Source: JANWHZ01 sp035758575
Lineage (GTDB): Bacteria; Patescibacteriota; Saccharimonadia; Saccharimonadales; UBA4665
DNA: 53,426 nt
Direction: 5' to 3'
NCBI GenBank assembly: GCA_035758575.1
Contig: DASTXH010000040.1
Location: 1 to 53,426 of the forward strand
Part shown: piece after piece, positions 7,874 through 15,837 of the stretch
How the letters are laid out: each line of letters begins with the position of its first letter
Position numbering within the stretch: position 1 is the stretch's first letter
Translations under genes and position numbers: made by a program
The notes under the pieces: generated by a model
Told to the model about the DNA's origin: nothing
Databases searched by the model: none
Seen by the model: the letters and a program-made list of their open reading frames with translations, nothing else

Positions 7874-9108
7874 CGGCGGGGGCTTTGCAGGTCGGAGCCG
7901 AAGGATAGTTCGGCGGTATTTACGAACGTATCTTTGTCGCGAATGATGGCCTGCGGCGGCAACTGTTCGGAGCGTGTACCGATATGCGGCAGGCGTTTTA
8001 CGGCCGTACCGATAGCCAAAAACTCTATGACACCGCTGCCCAGATTATAAATATACGTCTTGATGCCCAGCACGTCGTCGGCGCCTACTTCTTTAGCTTG
8101 CGCCTGGACTTTCTTGAGCGACTCTTCGCGGGCGCCGTAAATCATATGGGTCAGCTCTTTTTGCTCACCGCGCACCAGGTTACGGAACGACGCCATGATA
8201 CCGCCGGCCAAACCCAGTGAATACACGGAGGTGCCGATCACCAGCCGCAACGGCGCATAGCCCAGCTTGGCGATATTCCAGGTTTCTTCGGCCGTAAGGT
8301 CGCTGGTGGTAATACCGCCAATTTGCTGAGCAACCGGCGCGATGGCCTCATTGTACGAGGCAGTGCCAATCATTACCATTTCCTGTATGCCCGACATACC
8401 AATGGGTAAAATGGTGGTGCGCACGCCGGCTACGCTGTTGGCGCCCTTGGCGCGGGCTTCATCTTCCATCCGCGTCAGCGCCAGGTGGCGCGTGGTATTG
8501 AATATGTCGCTATACTGCTTGACCTCGCCCTTGCCCAGCTGGCGCAGTGCGCCGGTAAGGCCGCGGACGGCGCCGATAGAATATGCTACATTGCCGAACA
8601 CGAAGCTGATCGGCCGATAGCCGGCATCCCACTGGCAAAACAGTTCCTGAGCATCGGCGGCGGTGGTAAAAGCAGGGGACAGCTCCTGGCCGCTGCCGTG
8701 ATGCAAGGTGGAGCCAACCGTCAAGAACTCGGCATTGCCGGGATGAAACACCAGCTCGCTGGTGACGCCCGTGGCGCCTGACCCGCCGGTAGCGGCCAAC
8801 TCGGCGTCGAACCGCTCTAGGGACAAGCGGCGGCCATCGGCGATCATCTGCGTATATTGCTTTACCTCGCCGCCCACAAACGTACGGATGTTAGAGCCAA
8901 GCCCGCCGATAAAACCCATAGAGAACACACTGTTGCCGACCAGCAGATTCCCCGGCAAAAAGCCCAGCTGCCAGGCGCAATACATTTCATTGCCCGAAAG
9001 GCCGCTGTAGCGTGCTTCGGCCTTGGGCGCGGCTGTTAGCGACAGACCACAGAATGCGCAGGCGTAGGCGCCTTCGGGGTTTTGTTTTCCGCAATTTGGG
9101 CACAACAT
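7870..9108 (-). CDS. Zinc-ribbon protein with three YbjQ-like domains
   Basis: A 412-residue protein. An N-terminal zinc ribbon (CPNCGKQNPEGAYACAFCG) is followed by three tandem domains of about 100 residues, each with the same pattern: a GN-V or GTSVYS segment, a hydrophobic glycine-rich helix, KG/GGE-KQY-x6-R, a helix, GA--V-GV-T, and a final strand EFL-IGT. This pattern resembles YbjQ/DUF74-type (heavy-metal-binding-like) pentamer-forming domains. Single-domain proteins are usual, so a triple repeat is atypical. GGAG lies about 11 bases before the ATG. Function unknown; a scaffolding or metal role is possible. Confidence 0.75.
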   Translation of the reverse strand: MLCPNCGKQNPEGAYACAFCGLSLTAAPKAEARYSGLSGNEMYCAWQLGFLPGNLLVGNSVFSMGFIGGLGSNIRTFVGGEVKQYTQMIADGRRLSLERFDAELAATGGSGATGVTSELVFHPGNAEFLTVGSTLHHGSGQELSPAFTTAADAQELFCQWDAGYRPISFVFGNVAYSIGAVRGLTGALRQLGKGEVKQYSDIFNTTRHLALTRMEDEARAKGANSVAGVRTTILPIGMSGIQEMVMIGTASYNEAIAPVAQQIGGITTSDLTAEETWNIAKLGYAPLRLVIGTSVYSLGLAGGIMASFRNLVRGEQKELTHMIYGAREESLKKVQAQAKEVGADDVLGIKTYIYNLGSGVIEFLAIGTAVKRLPHIGTRSEQLPPQAIIRDKDTFVNTAELSFGSDLQSPRR

Positions 9109-9165
9109 AATTGGGCAAGCTCCTTAGCTAGCAGCCATTGTATCATGTGTGCGGGGGCTCACATT

Positions 9166-9453
9166 CTAAGCAGTATGCAGACGCCGCCGGAAGAACCGCT
9201 CCATAAACGCCGGCTGTTGCGCCGAAAGCAGACCTAGGTGATCCCTGAGCGCCATACCGCGCGCCACAAACTCATCGCGGTCCAAAAACACCTCATCGGG
9301 CGGAAATTCCTCCAAAAACGACACCATTGCCTCGCCATAGCAGTACCGCTGCGCCGACAGCACCATATGGCGTGCCGGCATGGGGTAGGGTCCACTCATA
9401 TCCGCCAGGTCGCGCAGGCTATGCACCGACGGCAACGGCATCCTAAACGCCAT
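9166..9453 (-). CDS. Small hypothetical protein downstream of phosphoribosyltransferase
   Basis: A 95-residue protein, no family recognised. It has an aromatic and proline-rich first half and an acidic middle (FPPDEVFLDRDEFVARG), ending FMERFFRRRLHTA. Its ATG lies inside the last codons of the upstream phosphoribosyltransferase frame (overlap 11 bases), so it is probably translationally coupled to it. Confidence 0.55.
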   Translation of the reverse strand: MAFRMPLPSVHSLRDLADMSGPYPMPARHMVLSAQRYCYGEAMVSFLEEFPPDEVFLDRDEFVARGMALRDHLGLLSAQQPAFMERFFRRRLHTA

Positions 9454-10080
9454 AATGCGCCTCCTGCAAGATAGTCTTTACCTCTTCATCCACAATTTGC
9501 GGAAAATACCGGTAATGAGCACCCACCGCCAGCAGGAAGTCGGCCGGATTATCTAGCACCACTAGCTGGTCGACGCTTGGTGCCAAGCGCTGCACACTCT
9601 CGAACGAAGCAACCGGTACCGCCACTACAATGCGAGCCGCACCTTGTTCGCGCGCCCACAACACGGCCGCATCCATACACAAGCCTGTAGCCATGCCGTC
9701 GTCTACTAGCAGAACCGTTCGCCCCCGTATGTCTTGCGGCAGGCTATCTGCATCATAGGTAGCCCGCCGATTGCGCAAAATGTGCCGGGCACGGCGCTCT
9801 TCCTTATGGCGCCAATCTGCCGGCAAGGGTTTACCGCTGCGGCGTCGTACACCACCAGACCCCGCTCGCCAACCGCCCCAGCAGAACATTCAGGGTCGGT
9901 AGGATGGCCCAGCTTGCATACCAGGACGACGTTCAGCGGAAGGTGCAGGGCGCGTGCCACGGCACCGCCCACCACCACACCGCCGCGGGGCAGCGCCAGT
10001 ACAACGGCATCAGTATCACGGAAGGGACGCAAGCGTTTGGCAAGGAGCATACCAGCTTCTTCACGGTTAGTAAAACGCAT
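9443..10080 (-). pseudogene. Phosphoribosyltransferase, interrupted by one frameshift
   Basis: Two frames join to give one phosphoribosyltransferase. The first (start at 10080, with GGAGGAG before ATG) reads NREEAGMLLAKRLRPF, LALPRGGVVVGGAVARAL, VCKLGHPTDPECSAGAVGE and GLVVYD. The second continues from about 9830 with RTVLLVDDGMATG, the PRPP-binding loop, then RIVVAVPVASFESVQRL and YRYFPQIVDEEV. The switch is at about 9825-9840 and corresponds to a -1 shift near GGTAAACCC. Both halves are well preserved, so this is either a recent mutation or an assembly error. A classic slippery heptamer is not present. Members often act on purine bases or unknown substrates. Confidence 0.75.
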
Positions 10081-10283
10081 GACTCCTCCTTCCGGCAGCA
10101 TCCACGCGCTAGAGCTATTCCTGTCCAACTTGTAAACGCTACACTACTTTCATCTAAGTACAGAAGAAACTATCTGTCTATAGAAGAACTTACACTAGCA
10201 TAGATGTGAGCAGCCTTACTGACACGAAAACGTGCTCGTGCATACTTAATGAGTGTCGCTGCCAGCATAAAAAAGGAGCTGCT

Positions 10284-10772
10284 ATGATACGGTACATCTA
10301 TATGTTCTTCGTAGGTCTGTTTTTGGCAATTTTTGTGGGCATGGGTATCGCCGTATTTTACCAGGCTCCAACGCAGCCCCAGGAACCAGCAGCTATGAGC
10401 TACATAGGTAAAGATGGCCCCACCGCGGCACAACAACAGGAGATGAACGCATATAACGCCCAGCAGCGTGCATTCGACCAATCTATGATGCGCTACAACC
10501 GCAATGTTTCTATCATCGTCCTAGTTATAGCAGTCATCATCCTGGCAGTTGCGCTCATATTCGCAGAAAAACTGGGCATTATCGCCAACGGCATTCTGCT
10601 TGGCGGCATCTTTACGCTGCTGTACGGCATCGGCCGCGGCATGGCCACCGACAGCAACAAATTCCGCTTCTTAGTTGCTGCCATCGGCCTGGCGGTAACC
10701 TTATTCCTAGGCTACACGCGGTTCGTAAACCAACAGTTCACCACAGTAAAACATCAACCCGCTAAAAAATAA
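10284..10772 (+). CDS. Hypothetical four-TM membrane protein
   Basis: Start chosen at the ATG with AGGAG five bases upstream; the frame extends further 5' without support. The 162-residue protein has TM helices at about residues 5-25, 74-94, 98-116 and 126-145 and a polar, Gln-rich external loop between TM1 and TM2 (QQQEMNAYNAQQRAFDQS). No family is recognised. Its last 11 bases overlap the convergent broken Gmad2 gene. Confidence 0.7.
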   Translation: MIRYIYMFFVGLFLAIFVGMGIAVFYQAPTQPQEPAAMSYIGKDGPTAAQQQEMNAYNAQQRAFDQSMMRYNRNVSIIVLVIAVIILAVALIFAEKLGIIANGILLGGIFTLLYGIGRGMATDSNKFRFLVAAIGLAVTLFLGYTRFVNQQFTTVKHQPAKK

Positions 10773-11220
10773 CGGGGACAGAAACGGTATCCGCCTTTTC
10801 AGGCAGACCGGAGGGATTGTCGTTGTGCAGCACCAGCGTTCCGCTGCCAGTGCGTGCCGACCCGTAGGTAAGGGTCGCGGTAAATGGCGCCAGCTGCGTC
10901 GTCTGCCAATCGCCAAGCACCATCACCACTACTGGGCTGTTTACTGCAGCATTCCGAAGCGGAGCAAATACCAAAACCGGCACGCCTTTTTCCGATGTAT
11001 ACGCGTACCGCTGGCATACCGGGCTGCCGCTGGAAGGACATGGGCCGTCAAGCGAACTACGCAGCGCAACAACCTGCGATGTCAGGGAAGGTACCCCCGC
11101 GGCTACATCGGCATCGTCCTGATGCTACCACGCGAAACCTACGCATAAAGCGGCAATAACTACGGCAAACGTTATTGACCCCAGAATCATACACGTTTTA
11201 TTTTGCAACATATATTTCAT
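10762..11220 (-). pseudogene. Gmad2-domain anchored protein with in-frame TAG
   Basis: The reading frame is open from an ATG at 11220 through to TAG at 10762-10764, except for one TAG at 11125-11127 (codon 32). Before that stop is a signal anchor (ending TFAVVIAALCVGFAW). After it the frame continues with Gmad2-like sequence: QTTQLAPFTATLTYG, GTGTLVLHNDNPSGLPE-like text (here GSGTLVLHNDNPSGL) and VSVPVIF at the end. Gmad2 is an immunoglobulin-like domain of bacterial surface and sporulation proteins. One nonsense change separates anchor from domain. No Shine-Dalgarno is obvious. It may be a recent pseudogene, a sequencing error or a readthrough case. Confidence 0.65.
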
Positions 11221-11386
11221 GCATGTACGGCATACCTACACCTACATTGGCTCAATGATAAACGTCACGGATGATTCTGCAGCAGGTTAACAGCCATACA
11301 TCATCCTACGGCTGGAATACTTTGCAATCTATGTATATTTTATGTACTATATTTGACGTGAACGAAATACAATTACCGGTTACGGT

Positions 11387-11992
11387 ATGACGTCCGAGCA
11401 TACACCACAGTCTGAACGGCAAGAAGTAAATGCGCTTGAAATACGTGCGCATCGTCTTATAGACCCCAATCTCCTGCGAGCGCTACATCCTGCGGAGGCC
11501 ACACTAGAGGTAGATGCAACTATCCAAGATGTTGAAAATAGTCCGAGTCTCCCGGGAGCAACCCCGTACGATGCATGGTATGCACGAGATGTCCTCGGCA
11601 ACGACCCAACTGTCGATAAGCCAGCCGTCAGAGCAGGTTGGCTAAAGTTCGTAGGGCAATTCATCTCACTGGACGATGGCACCGAAGTCCATCTTACGGC
11701 AACGAAAGACGGCGCTTGTCGGGCTTGTATCTTTGGGCAACATTGCGACACTGACCAGGACGACATTGGTGCGATGTACCGTTTCCTAGGACTCGCGCAG
11801 AACGTCGCTCAACATGAAGGCAGACGATCATCCGGTGATTATCATCTTATAGTCAGCAACGGCGGCTTAGAGCGAATCATCACCACAAAACGTATCGTAG
11901 CCAAAGTAATTGCATACCAAAAAGCACAACGCCCCCTCAACCTGCCGTCGCCCAACGTTGGCCGCACCTCGTCAGAAGACAGCTCGGTCTGA
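11387..11992 (+). CDS. Hypothetical protein with a Cys cluster
   Basis: A 201-residue protein, not recognised. The middle has GACRACIFGQHCDTD, a C-x2-C-x5-C cluster that might bind metal, followed by helical sequence and TTKRIVAKVIAYQKAQ. There is no signal peptide or TM. A TACAAT box ends 13 bases before the ATG, with no Shine-Dalgarno. It is the last gene before the left end of the proposed integrative element. Confidence 0.65.
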   Translation: MTSEHTPQSERQEVNALEIRAHRLIDPNLLRALHPAEATLEVDATIQDVENSPSLPGATPYDAWYARDVLGNDPTVDKPAVRAGWLKFVGQFISLDDGTEVHLTATKDGACRACIFGQHCDTDQDDIGAMYRFLGLAQNVAQHEGRRSSGDYHLIVSNGGLERIITTKRIVAKVIAYQKAQRPLNLPSPNVGRTSSEDSSV

Positions 11993-12024
11993 GACGCCCC
12001 GCCCAACGGCCTCACAACAATGGT

Positions 12025-12036
12025 CTCACGGAGAAT
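12025..12036. repeat. Putative left attachment site (direct repeat of tRNA-Glu 3' part)
   Basis: CTCACGGAGAAT is identical, and in the same orientation, to 25654-25665 inside the tRNA-Glu gene. Both copies are preceded by ATGGT (with 0 or 3 bases between). It lies exactly where the distal end of an element inserted at that tRNA would be expected: beyond the tRNA 3' end, with recombinase and cargo between. The repeat copies are 13629 bases apart. Confidence 0.65.
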
Positions 12037-12095
12037 ATGGCTTCGCGCCGGCTCGCTCTTAATCTTTTTGATGAGCGAGTCGGGCTCGGCATATA

Positions 12096-12203
12096 TTTGC
12101 GCTAAACGCGCAAATAGCGAACTCCTTCGGAGTTCGACTTTTGCTGCGCAAAAGCACCAGAAGTAAAACTCCCACTCAAAAGGTGGGAGTTTTACTTCTG
12201 GTG
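12096..12203. repeat. Tandem hairpin array at the left element end
   Basis: Four adjacent hairpins with almost no spacing: TTTGCGC/GCGCAAA (12096-12114), CGAACTCC/GGAGTTCG (about 12118-12136), CTTTTGC/GCAAAAG (12138-12154), and a perfect 21-bp stem with loop TCAAAAG (12155-12203) whose arms start CACCAGAAG and end CTTCTGGTG. A looser stem (GCTCGCTC with GAGCGAGT) lies just before. Some may terminate transcription. The last stem also covers the start of the small ORF at 12201. Together with att it accounts for the 11993-12200 gap. Confidence 0.75.
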
Positions 12204-12314
12204 AACCTAACGACGAAACAGGTCGAAACCTTCTTCGGTGAGTTGGAATATATCGAACCGAGATTGAAAACGCTGGGCGTAACTCTTGCCGATGAGGAGG
12301 TCGATCATGCTTAG
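12201..12314 (+). CDS. Small ORF coupled to PLD nuclease gene
   Basis: A 37-residue frame from GTG, with GGGAG about 10 bases upstream inside the hairpin arm. The product is amphipathic and acidic (KQVETFFGELEYIEPRL then LADEEVDHA). Its stop overlaps the start region of the PLD gene by 8 bases, so the two are probably translationally coupled. It may be a small partner or antitoxin, or the surviving C-terminal end of a longer lost gene. The hairpin could control its start. Confidence 0.4.
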   Translation: MNLTTKQVETFFGELEYIEPRLKTLGVTLADEEVDHA

Positions 12315-12786
12315 CATATTTCGCCACCCTGTCGCTCCGACTGATCTACTCAGTTCAAAACTCTACGATCAAGACACCTTCTATCCTACGTTCTTGAAGG
12401 ACTTGGCAAAATGCCACAGCGAGGTCATCATTGAATGCCCATTCGTCACAAACCGTCGGCTCAAGACGCTACTGCCAATCTTGGAGAAGCTAAAGACCCG
12501 CAAAGTACGCATAGCTATCAATACTCGCGATCCGAGAACTCACGACGAAGACTATTGGCAGGTTGATGCCCACGAAGCAATTTCCAAGTTGCAACATATG
12601 GGCGTTCAAATTCTATACACTGGCAATCACCACCGGAAAATCGCCATTCTTGATCGAAACATACTCTACGAAGGTTCGCTCAATATCTTATCGCAAAGCG
12701 ACAGTTGCGAGGTTATGCGACGCATCGAGTCCACGCAACTTGCTTGGCAAATGATACGATTCATAGGTATGGATCATCTGCTGTAG
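12307..12786 (+). CDS. PLD-family nuclease-like protein (single HKD motif)
   Basis: Start at the ATG with GAGGAGG 6 bases before it. The 159-residue protein is one phospholipase-D-like domain: HRKIAILD supplies H-x-K-x4-D, followed by YEGSLNIL with the expected Ser and Asn. One HKD motif means it would act as a dimer. Such compact PLD proteins include nucleases, often found in defence and restriction loci as separate genes or helicase fusions. There is no signal peptide, which argues for an intracellular nucleic-acid substrate. First recognisable cargo gene of the element. Confidence 0.75.
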   Translation: MLSIFRHPVAPTDLLSSKLYDQDTFYPTFLKDLAKCHSEVIIECPFVTNRRLKTLLPILEKLKTRKVRIAINTRDPRTHDEDYWQVDAHEAISKLQHMGVQILYTGNHHRKIAILDRNILYEGSLNILSQSDSCEVMRRIESTQLAWQMIRFIGMDHLL

Positions 12787-12798
12787 CTGGTCAGATGA

Positions 12799-12804
12799 TA
12801 TACT
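12799..12804 (+). promoter_or_regulatory. -10 box close to the HAD start codon
   Basis: TATACT ends 8 bases before the ATG at 12813. Either a leaderless start or a very short leader is implied; AAGGTG lies between. Confidence 0.45.
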
Positions 12805-12812
12805 CTAAGGTG

Positions 12813-13490
12813 ATGATCCAAGCAATAGTTACTGATTTTTCAAGAGTACTGCTTTTCCCAGCCGATACTTCATATACAGACAGTCTCAATGCGCTAAATC
12901 GCAAGCTAGAGGAAGAGAACCCAAACTACGATTTTTGGCATTATTTCAAACTGAATGATGAACTCCTTGGGTTCTACGGCTCGCTCAGCGTACCCATCTA
13001 TCTTTTTACTAGCGATGCGATTCAGGAGCATCCAGCAATTAGGGACATATTGGCCGTAAAAATAAAGAAAGTGATTAGCGCAAAGGTGCTTGGCGTAAAT
13101 AAGACCGATGCAGACGCCTATGTTGCTGTCGCAGAACAGTTACAAATTATACCTGAGCAGCTTCTATATGTTGATGATGCCCCGGAGAATATCAGCGCGG
13201 CAAGAAATGCGGGATATACGGCAATTCTTTACCAGTCAAATCAGGAAACGATAAGTGCCGTAGACGCTGCATTGAAAGCGGCGCCCAACTCAGGTATGGA
13301 TAAGCAAAGAGAAGAAGATATTCAAAAGATACTTCGGTATTTGCAAATTCATGATCCCCAAAATGCCAATCGGGAATATGCGATCCAGTATCTAGACTCA
13401 ATGGAAGGTTTTGGCAGCGAGTTAGCACGGTCGGATGAATCATTGGCCGAAGCTATTAAGAAATCACTGGACAACAAGAAGAACGATTAA
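12813..13490 (+). CDS. HAD-superfamily hydrolase-like protein
   Basis: Start chosen at the ATG after TATACT and AAGGTG; the frame extends upstream over the PLD gene. The 225-residue product begins MIQAIVTDFSRVLLF, where TDFSRVL is a variant of HAD motif I (D-x-x-G-V-L; the second Asp is Ser). Motif III is clear at LLYVDDAPENISAARNAG, typical of HAD-IA enzymes. A helical cap is between. The C terminus has an added charged helical tail of about 65 residues after residue 160 (MDKQREEDIQKILRYL, then DESLAEAIKKSLDNKK). It may act on a nucleotide or another phosphate ester. Defence function is only suggested by position. Confidence 0.75.
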   Translation: MIQAIVTDFSRVLLFPADTSYTDSLNALNRKLEEENPNYDFWHYFKLNDELLGFYGSLSVPIYLFTSDAIQEHPAIRDILAVKIKKVISAKVLGVNKTDADAYVAVAEQLQIIPEQLLYVDDAPENISAARNAGYTAILYQSNQETISAVDAALKAAPNSGMDKQREEDIQKILRYLQIHDPQNANREYAIQYLDSMEGFGSELARSDESLAEAIKKSLDNKKND

Positions 13491-13697
13491 AGTTCTACTT
13501 GCCCGCAAGCCTAAAGTTACTAGCGAGTAAACTGCTAGAGAGTATGTGATTCCTCGCGCAAGTACTCAAGAATAAGCTTATGATTATTTAAAAACTTTTT
13601 ACCATTATTGCAATAGTCATGCCTCAGGAGTACGCTGTACTTAGATAAGTGTGGGTAATAGCAATTCTTGCAAAACTGAAATACTAGGGTATAAGGT

Positions 13698-14204
13698 ATG
13701 ACATATCGCAATAAAACTTATGTCGCATTCGATGGCGACAACGACATCCGCTCCTACTGGCTAATGAAAGCGTGGAAGCAGAATGACAGTACAAATTTTA
13801 ACTTTCACGACGCCCATGAATTACGTCAAGCTCGAGACACCAGTATGGAAGATACTATCAAGCGCAGTTTACGCGAGCGTATGAATAACAGCAACGTATT
13901 CGTACTGCTCATAGGGCAGAACACTAAGAACCTCTACAAGTTTGTTCGCTGGGAGATAGAGCTCGCTCTTTCACTGAACCTACCAATTATTGTGGTTAAT
14001 CTCAATCAGAAGCGCAGCCACGATGACATATTATGTCCACCGATTCTCCGTGACAAACTTGCAATGCACGTCTCATTTAGCCCGAAGATTCTGCAATTCG
14101 CTCTTGAGGCGTGGACTACCTGGCATTATGAACACCAGAAAAACGGTAGGACGGGGCCATTCTATTACAACGACGACGTTTATCAAGCACTAGGGCTACA
14201 ATAG
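13698..14204 (+). CDS. thsB1: TIR-like ThsB protein of Thoeris (first copy)
   Basis: A 168-residue protein of the MTH538/DUF1863 TIR-like family. It starts TYRNKTYVAFDGDND, then FHDAHELRQARDTSMEDTI, KRSLRERMNNSNVFVLLIG and KFVRWEIELALSLNLPIIVVN, where the WEIE segment holds the expected catalytic Glu. In Thoeris, ThsB senses phage and uses NAD+ to make a signal that activates ThsA (family knowledge). It lies 4 bases before the TM-macro ThsA gene. A second, related ThsB gene follows ThsA. The C-terminal GRTGPFYYNDDVYQALGL is shared with the second copy. The gene starts 2 bases after a possible TATAAG. Confidence 0.88.
   Translation: MTYRNKTYVAFDGDNDIRSYWLMKAWKQNDSTNFNFHDAHELRQARDTSMEDTIKRSLRERMNNSNVFVLLIGQNTKNLYKFVRWEIELALSLNLPIIVVNLNQKRSHDDILCPPILRDKLAMHVSFSPKILQFALEAWTTWHYEHQKNGRTGPFYYNDDVYQALGLQ
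14197..14202 (+). promoter_or_regulatory. Internal -10 box before thsA
   Basis: TACAAT, at the end of thsB1, ends 6 bases before the thsA ATG. There is no Shine-Dalgarno for thsA, so a separate leaderless transcript is plausible. Confidence 0.4.
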
Positions 14205-14208
14205 AATT

Positions 14209-15027
14209 ATGAAAATAAAAGTATCACCTTTTAGTGGGGTTCTGTGGAAACGTTACCTAGCGTCAATCTCAATTATTGGTGTTTTTGCTTCATTCTTCTT
14301 TGTAGCGGTTCAAGTTTCGGACAAATATAGAGTATGTGTACTTATTGGGATTGCTGCGGTGCTTCTTCTCCTCTACTTAGTTATGTGGTTGGCTGCCAAC
14401 AGAGCAACTTCCAAATCAATGAATATCGATGGTTCGCCTTTAGAGGTGAAGATTGGTGATATTTTTCAGCAAGGCGAACTGCGGGTAATTAATTTCAACG
14501 AATACTTTGACACCATAGCTGATGATAAGCTGATCGCCAAAACATCGCTCAACGGTATTTTTTTGGAGAAACATGTTCAGGATGTCGCGGCACTCGATAA
14601 AGCCATCGAAGATGACAGCCACTTGGCCGAAATGAAGGTAAGCGACAACACTAATCGCCCCACGGGCAAGAAAATTAGATATGAGTTGGGCTCAATTCAT
14701 GTTTCGGGCGACTATTTGCTTGTCGCCTTCTCAAAATTCAACAAAGACAATATGGCGCAATTATCTATGCGAGAATACGTTAATTGTCTGATGACATTCT
14801 GGAATGAGGTTGATCGAGTGTATGCAGGCAGGTCCGTCGCAATACCATTAATGGGTGCAGGGATTACGCGATTCAAAGATGCCAACGTATCAGAGCAAGA
14901 GCTACTGAGCTTGCTAATATGGTCATTCAAAGTGTCACGTGTTAAATTTAAACACCCTGCAAAAGTCACAATAGTTATTCATGAATCCGTAAAGGACAAA
15001 ATTAACTTTTATGAACTTCAGGCTTAG
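14209..15027 (+). CDS. thsA: ThsA-like effector with two TM helices and macro domain
   Basis: A 272-residue protein. Two TM helices come first (about residues 16-36 and 44-64), followed by a macro-like domain of DUF6430 type from about residue 85: VINFNEYFDTIADDK, SLNGIFLEKHV, YELGSIHVSGDYLLVAFSKF and IPLMGAGITRF, a ligand-loop-like segment. This is the architecture of type II Thoeris effectors, where the macro domain binds the ADP-ribose-type signal made by ThsB and the TM part attacks the membrane (published family knowledge). It lies between two ThsB genes. The SIR2-SLOG effector of type I Thoeris is absent. Confidence 0.85.
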   Translation: MKIKVSPFSGVLWKRYLASISIIGVFASFFFVAVQVSDKYRVCVLIGIAAVLLLLYLVMWLAANRATSKSMNIDGSPLEVKIGDIFQQGELRVINFNEYFDTIADDKLIAKTSLNGIFLEKHVQDVAALDKAIEDDSHLAEMKVSDNTNRPTGKKIRYELGSIHVSGDYLLVAFSKFNKDNMAQLSMREYVNCLMTFWNEVDRVYAGRSVAIPLMGAGITRFKDANVSEQELLSLLIWSFKVSRVKFKHPAKVTIVIHESVKDKINFYELQA

Positions 15028-15036
15028 AGGAGAAGT

Positions 15037-15546
15037 ATGAGCTACAGGAATAAAACGTACATAGCATTTGCCAGTGAGGATATATCCTCATATCGGTTAA
15101 TGGAAGCATGGCGCGACAACGAAAATATAGACTTCGATTTTTTTGATGCGCACGACTTGTATGTATCACGCGACACCAGCAAGCCTGAAACCATCAAAGC
15201 AAACTTACGTGAACGTATGAAGAATGCTAAGCAGTTTGTGCTATTGGGAAGTGCCAGTGCTAAGAAGAAGGGCGGTGACGGCGAATCATTCTTGGCATAT
15301 GAAGTAGAAACTATGATTTCATTAGGTCTGCCTGTTGTCGTAGCCAATCTTGATGGGGACCGAACTGTTGACAGGGCGTTCATTCCGAAGCCATTGTTAG
15401 ATGCCGACTACTATACTATGTCGGTTTCGTTCCAGCCTAATATTATTAAGTACTCACTCGATGACTACGCGGTAACCTTTGCAAAGAGTGATAGAACAGG
15501 TCCTTATCAATATAAATCTTCGGTCTACAAGGATCTAGGACTGTAG
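15037..15546 (+). CDS. thsB2: TIR-like ThsB protein of Thoeris (second copy)
   Basis: A 169-residue paralogue of the first ThsB: SYRNKTYIAFASEDI, FFDAHDLYVSRDTSKPETI, LRERMKNAKQFVLLGSAS, FLAYEVETMISLGLPVVVAN with the conserved Glu, and TGPYQYKSSVYKDLGL. It begins 9 bases after the thsA stop with its own GAGGAG site. The two copies differ widely in the central region (KKKGGDGES insertion), as expected if each recognises a different phage trigger. Two or more ThsB genes per ThsA are common in Thoeris. Confidence 0.88.
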   Translation: MSYRNKTYIAFASEDISSYRLMEAWRDNENIDFDFFDAHDLYVSRDTSKPETIKANLRERMKNAKQFVLLGSASAKKKGGDGESFLAYEVETMISLGLPVVVANLDGDRTVDRAFIPKPLLDADYYTMSVSFQPNIIKYSLDDYAVTFAKSDRTGPYQYKSSVYKDLGL

Positions 15547-15605
15547 CCCTGAAATAAAGCCAAAAAGCGTAGTCGGTGTGTTAGCGCAGAAGCTAGCCAG
15601 AACGG

Positions 15606-15827
15606 CTAGACCTTATCAGGGAAAACGTCCGAGGCCCTTACGCCGAGTACGACGAAAATTGCGTAATACGTTTCGATGGACGCCGTAGCTTCACCCCGCT
15701 CCAACGTCGCGTAATAGTTTGCGGTCAGATCAACTTTTTTAGCGACCTCTTCTTGAGTATAGCGCCGCGCTTTGCGTGCTTTTTGTAGGTTTACGCCAAT
15801 TATTTTGCCAAGCTTTATTGCGCTCAT
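15606..15827 (-). CDS. XRE-family HTH regulator (second of pair)
   Basis: A 73-residue protein, almost all HTH_3 domain: LGKIIGVNLQKARKARRYTQ, EEVAKKVDLTANYYATLERG, then TYYAIFVVLGVRASDVF. It follows the other XRE gene by 10 bases on the same strand. Both face away from the gene pair at 16154-17027. It is likely a regulator of the element. Confidence 0.85.
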   Translation of the reverse strand: MSAIKLGKIIGVNLQKARKARRYTQEEVAKKVDLTANYYATLERGEATASIETYYAIFVVLGVRASDVFPDKV

Positions 15828-15837
15828 CTCTATTAGT

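Noticed and set aside
12096..12203. CRISPR array
   Set aside because: The palindromes differ from one another and there are no equal-length spacers; no cas gene is present in the window.
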